64,000 nt of DNA from JAWLHU01 sp041690255 (GTDB lineage Bacteria; Bacillota; Sulfobacillia; Symbiobacteriales; Symbiobacteriaceae), in contig JAWLHU010000003.1 in assembly GCA_041690255.1 (NCBI GenBank), positions 1 through 64,000 on the forward strand, given 5' to 3'. The notes beneath the pieces were generated by a model, which was given only the letters and a program-made list of their open reading frames with translations, made no database searches and was not told the DNA's origin. A program made the position numbers and the translations under genes. Positions 32,281-41,070 of the stretch are shown here, one piece after another. The number at the start of each line of letters is the position of its first letter. The stretch's first letter is position 1.

Positions 32281-33936
32281 CTATTGGACCAGGGCCTCAA
32301 ATCGCTCAAGAGCCGCCTGGTCCCAGAGCGCTTCGCCTTCGGGGTGGCGGCGGGCCAGGAAGAGGTGGGCGATCTCCGCCTTGCGCGCAGAACCGCTGGC
32401 TGCCTCCTCCAGCAGGTAGGCGGCGGAGAGCAGATCAGCCATCTCGTGGAGGATGCGGAGGGCATGCAACTGCGCCTGCTCCGGCCCTGACGCCGCCGCC
32501 TGCTGGAGTCGCTGGGCCAGGCGGGCCGCCTGCTTCCGGGCCATGGCTACCGCCTCCGGGGCGATCGAGTCGGTCGAGGCGGCCCGCTCCAGCCGCTGCC
32601 CGATCTCGCTGAGCAGCGCCGCCGGCCCCTCCTTGGCCAGTACCCGCATGGCGTCCAGCGCCAGAATGTGCTCCGGCCCCTCCCAGACGGTCAGGACCTG
32701 GGCGTCCCGCAGGAGGCGTGGCGCGACGTACTCCTCAATGTAGCCATTGCCGCCAAGGTTCTCGATCGCGGCACGGGCCGACTGGAGCGCCACCTCCGCG
32801 GTGCGGGCCTTGGCCACCGGGATCAGCAGCCGGTGTAGCGGCTCCCCCTTCTCATAGCAATCCGCCGCCCGGAAGGCGAGAGCGGTCGCCGCCTCCAGCT
32901 CGACCAGCATCCCCAACAGCTTTGACCGCATCAGCGGATGCTCCGCCACCGGCTTGCCGAAAGCGATCCGTTTGGATGTGTAGATCACCGACTCCAGGAA
33001 GGCGCGCCGCGCCACGCCGCAGGAGCCCACGGCGTTGTACACGCGGGAGAGGTTGATCGCCTCCATCATCATCTTGAAGCCCTTGCCAGGCTCGCCGATC
33101 AGGTAGGCCTCGGCCCCCTCCAGCAGCACCTCCCCGGAGGGCACGGCGATCACGCCCAGCTTCTCCTTCAACCGCCGAATCCGGTAGCTGTTCCGCCGAC
33201 CGTCGGGCAGGGTGCGGGGGACGAGGAAGAGGGCCAGGCCCGCCGTGCCCGCGGGGGCCCCCTCGGGGCGTGCCAGGGCGAGGGCGACCGGAGCGTCAGC
33301 ATTGGAGGCGAACCACTTCTCGCCGGTCAGCCGCCAGCCACCATCCTCCTGCCTTGCGACGGTCGTAATGCTGCCCACATCGGAGCCGCCGGTCTTCTCG
33401 GTCAGCCAGGTGGCGCCCTGGGTCAGCTTCGCCGGATCGGTGGCGATCAGGCCGGGCAGGTAGCGCTCCCGGATCGCAGGTGGGGCGAAACGGTCCACCG
33501 CCAGCGCTGCGGAGCCGGTCAGCGCCACCGGGCAGTAGAAACCGGTCTCGGCCATGGAAACCATATAGCCCATCGCCCAGGTGACTACCGGGGGAACCTT
33601 GCCCGGAGCCCCCTCGGGCACGATATGCCGCCAGGCCACAATCCCGGCGCCGTATGCATCGGCCACGGTCTGCAGGTAGCCCGGGCTATAGACCACCTGA
33701 GAGATCTCCTCACCCTGGCGGTCGTAGGCGACCAGCCGGGGCCGCCCTTCCACCTTGTCCGTGTAGTCGGCCCGCAGCGCGATCTGTGTCCCGCAGACCT
33801 GACCAAATCGGGAGAGATGGGGCCGCGCCCACTCCAGACTGGCCGGGTCGCAGTAACGAGCGACCACCTGCTGAAGGTTCGGATCCGTCTCCCACCAGTT
33901 CAGACCTGCCCCCTCATCGTACGCCGCAAAGCGCAT
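32281..33936 (-). CDS. Acyl-CoA dehydrogenase (AidB-like length)
   Basis: 551 aa from the ATG at 33936 with GAAGGGGGATG upstream. It is about 170 residues longer than a standard acyl-CoA dehydrogenase, and matches the long AidB-like group. The FAD/substrate motifs LTQGATWLTEKTGGSDVGSI and WRLTGEKWFASNADA are present, as are the GRRNSYRIRRLKEKLG region and ENLGGNGYIEEYVAPRLLRDAQVLTVWEGPEHI-like C-terminal segment. The catalytic glutamate is probably in WEGPEHI. It oxidises an acyl-CoA and passes electrons to ETF. No ETF or other beta-oxidation gene is adjacent, so the substrate is open. Confidence 0.9.
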   Translation of the reverse strand: MRFAAYDEGAGLNWWETDPNLQQVVARYCDPASLEWARPHLSRFGQVCGTQIALRADYTDKVEGRPRLVAYDRQGEEISQVVYSPGYLQTVADAYGAGIVAWRHIVPEGAPGKVPPVVTWAMGYMVSMAETGFYCPVALTGSAALAVDRFAPPAIRERYLPGLIATDPAKLTQGATWLTEKTGGSDVGSITTVARQEDGGWRLTGEKWFASNADAPVALALARPEGAPAGTAGLALFLVPRTLPDGRRNSYRIRRLKEKLGVIAVPSGEVLLEGAEAYLIGEPGKGFKMMMEAINLSRVYNAVGSCGVARRAFLESVIYTSKRIAFGKPVAEHPLMRSKLLGMLVELEAATALAFRAADCYEKGEPLHRLLIPVAKARTAEVALQSARAAIENLGGNGYIEEYVAPRLLRDAQVLTVWEGPEHILALDAMRVLAKEGPAALLSEIGQRLERAASTDSIAPEAVAMARKQAARLAQRLQQAAASGPEQAQLHALRILHEMADLLSAAYLLEEAASGSARKAEIAHLFLARRHPEGEALWDQAALERFEALVQ

Positions 33937-34010
33937 CGCCTCATCCCCCTTCGGTATCTCGACCATATTGAATTTCGTGACCTATTAGACCTTTTCCTTT
34001 CCTTTGATGA

Positions 34011-34045
34011 AGCAAAACCGGGAGCGCCAGTTGATGCGCTCCCGG
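34011..34045 (-). terminator. Intrinsic terminator of the MoxR operon
   Basis: CCGGGAGCGC / GCGCTCCCGG hairpin followed by TTTTGCTT on the minus strand, 4 bases beyond the stop of the DUF4129 gene. Confidence 0.88.
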
Positions 34046-34049
34046 ACTC

Positions 34050-35510
34050 TCATCGCTTATTCAGGGCTCTGGTGATCCGGAGCCAGGCGTTGCGGACGAG
34101 CGAGGCCTGTTCAGCCTCCACCTCGCCGGTACCGTAGCGAGCCTGCTCATAGGCGCCGACCAGGCCTGCCAGCTCGCCGGCCCGCTCCGGTGCCGCCTGC
34201 TCCAGCCGGGCCGCAAACTCGGCGGCGGTGGCACCGGGCGGGCGCCTGTACCCCTTGCGGGCAGCGTCGGCCTGAAGGCGACCGAAGTAGAAGCGGACGG
34301 CCGCTCGGGGGTCGGTCGGCGCCCGCCGGGGGACGAACCGGGAGAGCACCCCCGCCTCCCCGAGTACCGCTCCCACCGCCTCCGCCGAGGCGCTCACCGC
34401 GAGCCGGGCGGCACCACGCAGCCCCTCGAGCAGCCCCTGCCAGAGGGCGGCGTACCAGCGGAAGAGCATGGTCAGCATTCCCCCGACCCCGCCGACCTGC
34501 CCGATCCGGAGCCGGTCGACAAACTGGCGGATCGCCGTCCGGAGCAGGGCCAGCACGAGGCCCGTCACGACCGCCGCACCTGCGTAAACCGGGATCATGA
34601 TCAGCCACTGCGGCAGCGCCGGAAACTGCCCGGCGAACCGCTCCAGCATCTCCCGCTGGGCGCCCATCGGGTCAAACTCGGGCTGATCGAACGGCTGCGT
34701 TGGGACCGGGACCGGCTCCTCCTCCCCGCCCCGCCCCAGCAGCCGCTCGACCGGCAGCCCTGGCCCGGCTGGCAGGATCAGGGCGGCCAGCATGGGCAGG
34801 AGTAGCAGGGCGGCCCCCTGCGCGATCCAGCGCTTCAGCACCGGGGCCGTCGCCTCCATGCGCTCCTGGTACCACGTCGCCTGCTGCCGCAGTTGGGCGG
34901 CGACCAGCAGGGCGACAGCGGTCAGCAGGGCCAGGCCGAGGACGCCGAGCGAGAGGCTGTCCCACCGCCGCCCGCCGGCCATGAGCGTCACGAGCGCCCC
35001 GACGCCCACCGTCGTGAAGAGGAGCCGGTTGCGGATCGAATCAAAGGCCTGCCCGTGGTCGTTCTGCCGGATATGCTCCTGCGTCGGATCGGGCTGCATG
35101 GCCGGGTGCAGCGCCCCGACGTCATGCGCGGCCTGCAGCCCCTGGTACCAGGCCCAGCCAAGCAGGGGAATCCCAAGCCATGGGCCCAGATCCTCCACGG
35201 CCAGCAGGGCGGCGACGCCGGAGCCCGGGGTGGTCAGGTACTTCGCCAGGACCAGCAGCCCGGCGATCTCCACCGTGCGGAAGGCGAACGGCCGGTCGTG
35301 ATCCCGTACGAAGAAGAGACTGGTGATCAGGTAGGACTCGGCGGTGAAGAGGAGCGCCCAGAAGCCCAGTGCCCCCGGCAGCAGACCTGGACTGAGCCGG
35401 TTGATCGCCCCGGACACAGAACCGACCGCCAGACCGGTAAAGAGGCTCAGCAGAAGGGGCAGGGCAGCATCGGCCAGGGGATCGAGATGGCGTTCCGACA
35501 ACCCGCTCAC
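34050..35510 (-). CDS. Polytopic membrane protein with C-terminal DUF4129
   Basis: 486 aa. The GTG at 35510 overlaps the stop of the DUF58 gene (GTGA). The N-terminal two thirds carry about 6-7 membrane helices (PLLLSLFTGLAVG, GALGFWALLFTAESYLITSLF, LGVLGLALLTAVALLVAAQL). The soluble C-terminus has the DUF4129 pattern: AAVRFYFGRLQADAARKGYRRPPGATAAEF, then ELAGLVGAYEQARYG. Such proteins follow MoxR and DUF58 genes in many bacteria and are sometimes fused to transglutaminase domains. No transglutaminase triad is seen here. It is the last gene of the operon and probably the membrane partner of the MoxR ATPase. Confidence 0.82.
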   Translation of the reverse strand: MSGLSERHLDPLADAALPLLLSLFTGLAVGSVSGAINRLSPGLLPGALGFWALLFTAESYLITSLFFVRDHDRPFAFRTVEIAGLLVLAKYLTTPGSGVAALLAVEDLGPWLGIPLLGWAWYQGLQAAHDVGALHPAMQPDPTQEHIRQNDHGQAFDSIRNRLLFTTVGVGALVTLMAGGRRWDSLSLGVLGLALLTAVALLVAAQLRQQATWYQERMEATAPVLKRWIAQGAALLLLPMLAALILPAGPGLPVERLLGRGGEEEPVPVPTQPFDQPEFDPMGAQREMLERFAGQFPALPQWLIMIPVYAGAAVVTGLVLALLRTAIRQFVDRLRIGQVGGVGGMLTMLFRWYAALWQGLLEGLRGAARLAVSASAEAVGAVLGEAGVLSRFVPRRAPTDPRAAVRFYFGRLQADAARKGYRRPPGATAAEFAARLEQAAPERAGELAGLVGAYEQARYGTGEVEAEQASLVRNAWLRITRALNKR

Positions 35511-36667
35511 CCTACCACCACCTCCGCTGCCCGGTTTTCGCTGATCGCGTAGACCTGGTAGCCCGGCCGCCGGGCCGTCTCTCCCTGCATGACGAAAAGG
35601 AGCACCTGCCGGCCGGACTCGACGAGCCGGGCGCAGAGCAGGGCGATCTCCTGCGTCTCCCGGGGTGTGACCAGGCAGAGCAGGCTCCCCCACGGTAGGC
35701 GCCGGGCCTCGTCGAGGACCGTCGGAGCGAACGGGAGAGACTCCCCGCCCTCCAGCCGGGCCAACAGCTCCAGCACCTCGGCCATGGCCTTCGCCCCCTG
35801 CCGGAGCGGCAGGACCGCCGGACCGGTCGCATCGGGCCGCTCAGGGTCGACCCCTGTCGCCACCAGGGCCACCTGCTGCTTCCGATCCACCAGATGCTGC
35901 GCCAGCGACGCCGCGGCATTCACCGCCAGCTCCACCTGTCCGTAGAACCGGCGCGGATCATACTCCGCCCGGCTCAGATTGAGGAAGATGCAGCTCGGCA
36001 GCAGCATGGCGTGGCGGAACTGCTTGACCACCATCTCTCCGGTGCGGGCCGTGGCGCTCCAGTGAATCCGCTTCATGGAATCCCCCTGCGCGTAGGGCCG
36101 GGTCCCCGCCAGCCAGGCCGGGTCCTCGAAGAGCCGCTGCCGGGTGGCCAGGTCCCCCAGGGGCAGGCGGGCGGGCAGCCCAAGGTCGGGAAGGGGCGAG
36201 AGCTTGGGGTAGACCGTCAGCCAGGTCAGTTCGCCCCACTCGCTGCCAGAGCGGCTGAAGCCGAAGGGGTCGCCGGAGGTGACCTGAAGCGGCCCAATGG
36301 CGTAGCGCCCCCGCCGGTGGGCCGGCAGGGCGTAGCTCACCTCTGCGCTCTCCCCCGCCGGCACCGCCAGCACGCGGGAGAAGGGCTGGGGCGCCAGTCC
36401 AGCCGGTCGGGACTCACTTACCTGCAGCCAGGGAATCGGCGCTCCCGTAGGGTTAGTGAAACGGAGCGTCACCGTGAGCGACTCCCCGGCGAAGAGCCGC
36501 TCGTCGGAGAGGACCCGTGCCACCTGCAGCCGGCGCATTCCCCAGGTCAGCGAGATCCGGGCGAGCAGGTAGGCCCCACCCGCCACGTAGAGGATGGCGT
36601 AGAGCGGTCGCCCGGGCAGGAGCAGCGCCCCCGCCACGTAGAGCCAGAGCCAGCCGGGGATCCTCAT
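35507..36667 (-). CDS. DUF58 protein (MoxR-associated, VWA-like)
   Basis: 386 aa. Two N-terminal membrane helices (about 5-40) are followed by a beta-rich outer segment (ESLTVTLRFTNPTGAPIPWLQV). Then comes the DUF58 signature: YAQGDSMKRIHWSATARTGEMVVKQF (about residues 195-220). A divergent von Willebrand A-like fold follows (LNLSRAEYDPRRFYGQVELAVNAAASL). It is coupled by 4-bp overlaps to the MoxR gene before it and the DUF4129 gene after it, showing tight stoichiometric translation. The family acts with MoxR ATPases in maturation or assembly of envelope complexes. Confidence 0.88.
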   Translation of the reverse strand: MRIPGWLWLYVAGALLLPGRPLYAILYVAGGAYLLARISLTWGMRRLQVARVLSDERLFAGESLTVTLRFTNPTGAPIPWLQVSESRPAGLAPQPFSRVLAVPAGESAEVSYALPAHRRGRYAIGPLQVTSGDPFGFSRSGSEWGELTWLTVYPKLSPLPDLGLPARLPLGDLATRQRLFEDPAWLAGTRPYAQGDSMKRIHWSATARTGEMVVKQFRHAMLLPSCIFLNLSRAEYDPRRFYGQVELAVNAAASLAQHLVDRKQQVALVATGVDPERPDATGPAVLPLRQGAKAMAEVLELLARLEGGESLPFAPTVLDEARRLPWGSLLCLVTPRETQEIALLCARLVESGRQVLLFVMQGETARRPGYQVYAISENRAAEVVVG

Positions 36668-37620
36668 ACCTGGGCCTCGACCGGGGCGGGCACGGCGGCG
36701 AGGACCTGCTGGACCACCCGCTCAGCCGACCGCCCCCGCAGGCGGCTCTCCGGCTTCAGCACCAGCCGGTGCGCCAGGACCGGAACCGCCATGGCCTTCA
36801 CATCATCGGGGGTAACGTACTCCCGTCCGCGAGCTGCCGCCCGCGCCTGTGCCGCCCGGAAGAGCGAGAGCGATCCTCGTGGCGATGCGCCAATGGCGGC
36901 ATCCTCGTGGCCGCGGGTGGCATGGACCAGCTCGGTGATATAGCGGCGCACATCATCGGCCACGTGGATCTGGCGGACGGCCTGCTGCATGGCGAGCAAC
37001 TCGTCGGGCCGGGCGACCGGTTCCAGCCGCTCGATCGGATGGCCGAACTGGAGCCGGGCGAGCAGCGCATCCTCCTCCTCCACCGTCGGATAGCCCAGGC
37101 TCAGCTTCAGGAAGAATCGGTCCAGTTGGGCCTCCGGCAGCGGGAAGGTCCCCTCCTGCTCCACCGGGTTCTGGGTGGCGAAGACCAGGAAGGGCCGGGG
37201 CAGCTTGCGGGTGACACCATCTACCGTCACCTGCCGCTCCTCCATGCACTCCAGGAGGGCGGACTGGGTCCGGGGGGTGGCCCGGTTGATCTCATCGGCC
37301 AGGACGATCTGGGCCATGATCGGGCCGGCCCGGAACTCGAACTCGCCGCTCTTCTGGTTGTAGATCGAGACGCCGGTCACATCGGACGGGAGCAGGTCGG
37401 GGGTGAACTGGATCCGGCTGAACTGGGCGCCCACGCTGGTCGCCAGGGCCCGGGTCAGCATCGTCTTGCCGGTGCCCGGGACATCTTCGGCCAGCAGATG
37501 CCCCTCACAGAGCAGGGCGATGAGCGCCATCTCGATCACCGGTGCCTTCCCGATCATCACCCGCTCCACGTTCGCCGTTACGCGCCGGGCCAACTCGCCA
37601 ATCTGTGCAGATCCGGTCAT
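36664..37620 (-). CDS. MoxR-family AAA+ ATPase
   Basis: 318 aa from the ATG at 37620; GAGGAGG lies 9 bases upstream. Walker A is LAEDVPGTGKTML (about 38-50). Walker B and the following MoxR motif are VLADEINRATPRTQSALLECMEE, sensor I is VFATQNPVEQEGTFPLPEAQLDRF, and sensor II is near GASPRGSLSLFRAAQARA. This is a typical MoxR chaperone-like ATPase with the lid domain. It starts the operon with the DUF58 and DUF4129 genes and works with them at the membrane. Confidence 0.93.
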   Translation of the reverse strand: MTGSAQIGELARRVTANVERVMIGKAPVIEMALIALLCEGHLLAEDVPGTGKTMLTRALATSVGAQFSRIQFTPDLLPSDVTGVSIYNQKSGEFEFRAGPIMAQIVLADEINRATPRTQSALLECMEERQVTVDGVTRKLPRPFLVFATQNPVEQEGTFPLPEAQLDRFFLKLSLGYPTVEEEDALLARLQFGHPIERLEPVARPDELLAMQQAVRQIHVADDVRRYITELVHATRGHEDAAIGASPRGSLSLFRAAQARAAARGREYVTPDDVKAMAVPVLAHRLVLKPESRLRGRSAERVVQQVLAAVPAPVEAQV

Positions 37621-37668
37621 GCGACGGGGCCTCCTCATATCATCCAGTCTTCGCCCGACAAGAGTTGC

Positions 37669-38313
37669 TCATCCCGCCCGAAAAGTGAGCTCCTCCTCGG
37701 GCAGCGGGTACCTCTCCAGGACCCGCCAGGCTGCCTTGCCCATGACATAGGCGGCAGCAGCCGGGCCGATCAGGAGCAGCAGGAAGGCGAGGGTCTGTTG
37801 CAGGGTCAGGATCAACCAGACGCCGGAGCCGATTACCGCCAGGCCGCCCAGCGCCTCAAAGGGGTGGGCGACGGTCAGCAGGACAGCATGCTTCAGCACC
37901 TTCCCCAGGGGCCGGGGATACCAGGCCAGCATCGGCCAGGCATAGAGGTTGACCATGGCGACGAAGATGGCGATCAGCACGAATAGGTAGGCAACCACCT
38001 TGGCGCCCAACGACCCCATGCCAAAGAAGAGGCGGATGTCGAACCAGAGGAAGAAGCCCACGCCCAGGTTGGCCAGGTAGAGCACCAGGGAGCGACCATA
38101 GGTCCGGCGGGCGGCCCGGAAGAAGCGGGACCACATCTCCGCCGGCACCGGGCGGACCACCCCGGAGAGACCCGCGAACATCCCCGTGACCGCAACGGGC
38201 GCCGTCACGATCAGGCCGGTCGCCACCCAGAAGAGGAAGGTGTTGAGCATCAGTGCGCCGGCGATCTCAAAGGCACCGTACCAGCGCGGGTAGCGTACGT
38301 CGAAGTCGTTCAT
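37669..38313 (-). CDS. YesL-like (DUF624) membrane protein
   Basis: 214 aa, five to six membrane helices: LNTFLFWVATGLIVTAPVAVTGMF, SLVLYLANLGVGFFLWF, VVAYLFVLIAIFVAMVNLY and LLTVAHPFEALGGLAVIGSG. The general pattern and length fit YesL/DUF624 proteins, which are often found beside carbohydrate ABC transporter or glycosidase genes. Its position next to the GH1 glucosidase agrees with that; it is 32 bp downstream of the glucosidase stop-start gap on the same strand. Function unknown. Confidence 0.72.
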   Translation of the reverse strand: MNDFDVRYPRWYGAFEIAGALMLNTFLFWVATGLIVTAPVAVTGMFAGLSGVVRPVPAEMWSRFFRAARRTYGRSLVLYLANLGVGFFLWFDIRLFFGMGSLGAKVVAYLFVLIAIFVAMVNLYAWPMLAWYPRPLGKVLKHAVLLTVAHPFEALGGLAVIGSGVWLILTLQQTLAFLLLLIGPAAAAYVMGKAAWRVLERYPLPEEELTFRAG

Positions 38314-38345
38314 GCCAGATCACCCCTTGTGCGCCGGAATCGCAT

Positions 38346-39695
38346 CTATCGAGCCGAGGGAAGCCCATTCCGAGCGATCACATCCCGGTAGAACCAGAAG
38401 GACTGCTTCGGGGTCCGCTTCAGGCTCTCATAGTCCACGTGGATGATGCCAAACCGCTTGGCATACCCCTCGGCCCACTCGAAGTTGTCCATGAGTGACC
38501 AGACGAAGTAGCCCTGCAGGTTGACCCCCGCCTGGATCGCCCTGCCGCAGGCCGCAATGTGATCGTGAAGGTAGGCTACCCGGTCCGGATCCTCCACCTG
38601 CCCACCGGCCCCGACCACGTCATCGAACGCGGCGCCATTCTCGGTCACGATCAGGGGGATATCGCCGTAGAGCGACTTCACGTGAAGCAGCAGGTCATTC
38701 AGCGACTCCGGCGCGATCTCCCAGTCCATGGCCGTCTTCGGCTCTTTCCCGGGATACCACTTGACCGGCAGTTCCCCACCCGCCGGATCGTGACCGACAT
38801 GGCCGCAGGAGTACATGTTCAGCCCGACAAAATCGATCGGCTGCGCCATGATCTCCGGATCGCCGGGCTGCATGAAGGTCAGCGGTCCATGCTTCGTCTC
38901 ATAGTAGGCCACGATCTCCGCCGGGTAGGAACCCTTCAGGACCGGGTCGGCGAACCAGCGGTGATTCAGCCCGTCAGCGAGCCAGGCCGCCTGCCGGTCC
39001 TCCTCGCTCTCGCTGACCGGGTAGATATGCCCCATGTTGTAGACGATCCCAATGCGAGACTCCTTCGGCGCCACGGCGCGGAACGCCTGCACCGAGCGAC
39101 CGTGGGAGAGCAGCATATGGTGAATCGCCTGCAACGAGGTCCACTCATCCTTCAGGCCAGGGGCGTGGACACCCCAGGAGTAGCCCAGCACACCGGCCAC
39201 CCAGGGCTCGTTGTGCGTGATCCAGTCCGGCACCAGGTCGCCCAAGGCCCGGACCGTCACATCGGTGAGCGCAGCGAACTGCTCCACCACATCGCGGTTC
39301 GCCCAGCCGCCCTTGTCCTGGAGCACCTGCGGCAGATCCCAGTGGTAGAGCGTAATCATCGGCCGGATTCCCCGCTGCAGGCAGCCCTCCGCAATCCGCT
39401 TGTAGAAGTCCAGTCCCTTCTGGTTGACCCGCCCGGACCCATCGGGCAGCACCCGGGGCCAGGCTACCGAGAACCGGTAGGACTTCAGGCCAAGGCGGGC
39501 CATGAGGTCCAGGTCCTCCTCGTACCGGTGGTAGTGATCGCAGGCAACATCGCCCGTGTCACCGTTCTTCACCTTCCCCTCGGTGCGGCAGAAGGTATCC
39601 CAGATGGACGGGCTCCGCCCGTCTTCGTGGACCGCTCCCTCGATCTGGTACGCCGATGTCCCGGTGCCCCACAGAAACCCCTCCGGAAACTGCAT
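38346..39695 (-). CDS. GH1 beta-glucosidase
   Basis: 449 aa, the full length of a bacterial GH1 enzyme. The N-terminal signature FPEGFLWGTGTSAYQIEGAV is intact. The acid/base glutamate is E163 in WITHNEPWV and the nucleophile is E352 in LIVTENGAAF. Aglycone-site residues YRFSVAWPRVLP and the C-terminal YFVWSLMDNFEWAEGYAKRFG are conserved. There is no signal peptide, so it acts on imported beta-glucosides or cellobiose/lactose-like disaccharides in the cytoplasm. AGGAGG stands upstream. It diverges from the LacI gene and shares an operator-like sequence with it. Confidence 0.95.
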   Translation of the reverse strand: MQFPEGFLWGTGTSAYQIEGAVHEDGRSPSIWDTFCRTEGKVKNGDTGDVACDHYHRYEEDLDLMARLGLKSYRFSVAWPRVLPDGSGRVNQKGLDFYKRIAEGCLQRGIRPMITLYHWDLPQVLQDKGGWANRDVVEQFAALTDVTVRALGDLVPDWITHNEPWVAGVLGYSWGVHAPGLKDEWTSLQAIHHMLLSHGRSVQAFRAVAPKESRIGIVYNMGHIYPVSESEEDRQAAWLADGLNHRWFADPVLKGSYPAEIVAYYETKHGPLTFMQPGDPEIMAQPIDFVGLNMYSCGHVGHDPAGGELPVKWYPGKEPKTAMDWEIAPESLNDLLLHVKSLYGDIPLIVTENGAAFDDVVGAGGQVEDPDRVAYLHDHIAACGRAIQAGVNLQGYFVWSLMDNFEWAEGYAKRFGIIHVDYESLKRTPKQSFWFYRDVIARNGLPSAR

Positions 39696-39759
39696 CTGAG
39701 ACGACCTCCTGGCAGTTGACCGGACACGAAATGTCCGGTATCGTTTTCACAAGTCATCA

Positions 39760-39774
39760 TTTGACGGTTTCAAG
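39760..39774. promoter_or_regulatory. Candidate LacI-type operator upstream of the GH1 gene
   Basis: The plus-strand sequence TTTGACGGTTTCAAG contains CGGTTTCAA, a 9-base match to one arm plus centre of the palindrome at 39993-40010. The other arm is degenerate. It lies about 65-80 bp before the glucosidase start, where a repressor could act on its promoter. Confidence 0.45.
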
Positions 39775-39992
39775 CCGAATCCCTGCCATCCTCTGGAGAG
39801 AGGCGACACCTTCATTCCATCTACGGCGCCAACCATCGACATGCTCCATCTCAGGAAAGCCACCAGATCCCGGTCATTTCGGGCTTCGCACCGCAGAGGA
39901 TGTCCAAAAACGGACAGGCAGAAATAGCACCAAAGTACTATACGACCTTGCAGGAATCTCACAGAGCGACGAGAATCTTGACTCTGAATCCT

Positions 39993-40010
39993 GTTGAAAT
40001 CGGTTTCAAC
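39993..40010. promoter_or_regulatory. LacI-family operator ahead of the regulator gene
   Basis: GTTGAAATCGGTTTCAAC is a palindrome with 7-bp arms (GTTGAAA / TTTCAAC) and the central CG typical of LacI/GalR-family sites. It lies 16 bases before the regulator's start codon, so the regulator probably represses its own operon, including the ABC transporter genes. Confidence 0.75.
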
Positions 40011-40025
40011 ATGGGAGGAAATCTC

Positions 40026-41051
40026 TTGTCAAGCACCATCAAAGATGTCGCCCGGCTGGCAGGGGTCTCTCCGGCCACCGTCTCCCGGGTGCTGAACGAC
40101 TCCGCCGGCGTCCGCCCCGAGACCCGGGAGCGGGTAGAGACAGCGATCCGGCAGCTCAACTTCACCCCGTCCGTCGTTGCCAAGGGGCTGCGGGAAGGGC
40201 GGTCAGGGATCATCGGTGCGGTCGTCCCCGATATCACCTCCCTCTTCTTTATGGATGTGGTCAAGGGCCTGGAGAACACGCTCACCCTGAACGACTACCG
40301 CCTGGTGGTCTGCGACTCCCAGAACCAGGCGAAGAAAGAGCGGGAGAACTGCCGGTGGCTCCTGACCGGCGGGGTCGATGCGCTGATCCTGATCGGTCCC
40401 ATGCAGGAGCAGGAGAACCTGGTAGAGCTGGCTGAGCAGGGTGTCCCCTTCGGACTCTTCGGCCGCCATCTCCATCACCCGAACGCATCCACCGTCAACG
40501 TGGATAACCGGACCGCCACCTTCCGGGCGGTCGAGCACTTGATCAGCCACGGACACCGGGAGATCGGCTTCATCTCCGGTACGCCGGGGGTGACCGATGG
40601 CGAGGAGCGGTTGGTCGGTTTCCGCGATGCCCTGAGCCAGTACGGGCTTACCTTCCGACCCGAATGGGTGCAGTGTGGCTCCTTCAGCGAGGAGGGCGGT
40701 GCCAGGGCGCTGGAACTCCTCATGTCCGGAGCCGAGCGGCCCACGGCTGTCTTCGCCGCAAACGACGAAATGGCGATCGGCGCCCTGTACCAGGCAAAAG
40801 GGCTCGGCCTGGAGGTTCCGAAGGACCTGGCCGTCATTGGTTTTGACAACGTTCGACTCGCCCGATTGGTCTCACCTGCCCTGACGACGGTGAACCAGCC
40901 CCGGCTCGATGCCGGTTTCCGCCTGGCGCAGAACATGCTCCAGCGGCTCGCCGGCAGCGCCGATCCGGAGCGGATGATCCTGCCGGCAGATCTGGTGGTC
41001 CGCCAGTCCTGTGGCTGTCGATGGTCTAGTTATTCCGCTGCAGATAAATGA
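40026..41051 (+). CDS. LacI-family transcriptional regulator
   Basis: 341 aa. The TTG at 40026 is preferred because GGGAGG (40013-40018) is 7 bases upstream; an ATG at 40011 lacks a site. The N-terminal helix-turn-helix is STIKDVARLAGVSPATVSRVL, with the hinge helix TPSVVAKGLREGRS. The C-terminal sugar-binding domain has IIGAVVPDITSLFF, TVNVDNRTATFRAVEHLI and VIGFDNVRLARLVSPALTTV. It likely responds to the sugar imported by the adjacent ABC system and binds the palindromes at 39993-40010 and 39760-39774. Nineteen bases separate it from the binding-protein gene, so the two are probably cotranscribed. Confidence 0.92.
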   Translation: MSSTIKDVARLAGVSPATVSRVLNDSAGVRPETRERVETAIRQLNFTPSVVAKGLREGRSGIIGAVVPDITSLFFMDVVKGLENTLTLNDYRLVVCDSQNQAKKERENCRWLLTGGVDALILIGPMQEQENLVELAEQGVPFGLFGRHLHHPNASTVNVDNRTATFRAVEHLISHGHREIGFISGTPGVTDGEERLVGFRDALSQYGLTFRPEWVQCGSFSEEGGARALELLMSGAERPTAVFAANDEMAIGALYQAKGLGLEVPKDLAVIGFDNVRLARLVSPALTTVNQPRLDAGFRLAQNMLQRLAGSADPERMILPADLVVRQSCGCRWSSYSAADK

Positions 41052-41070
41052 GGGGAGGTTCCCAACTAGT

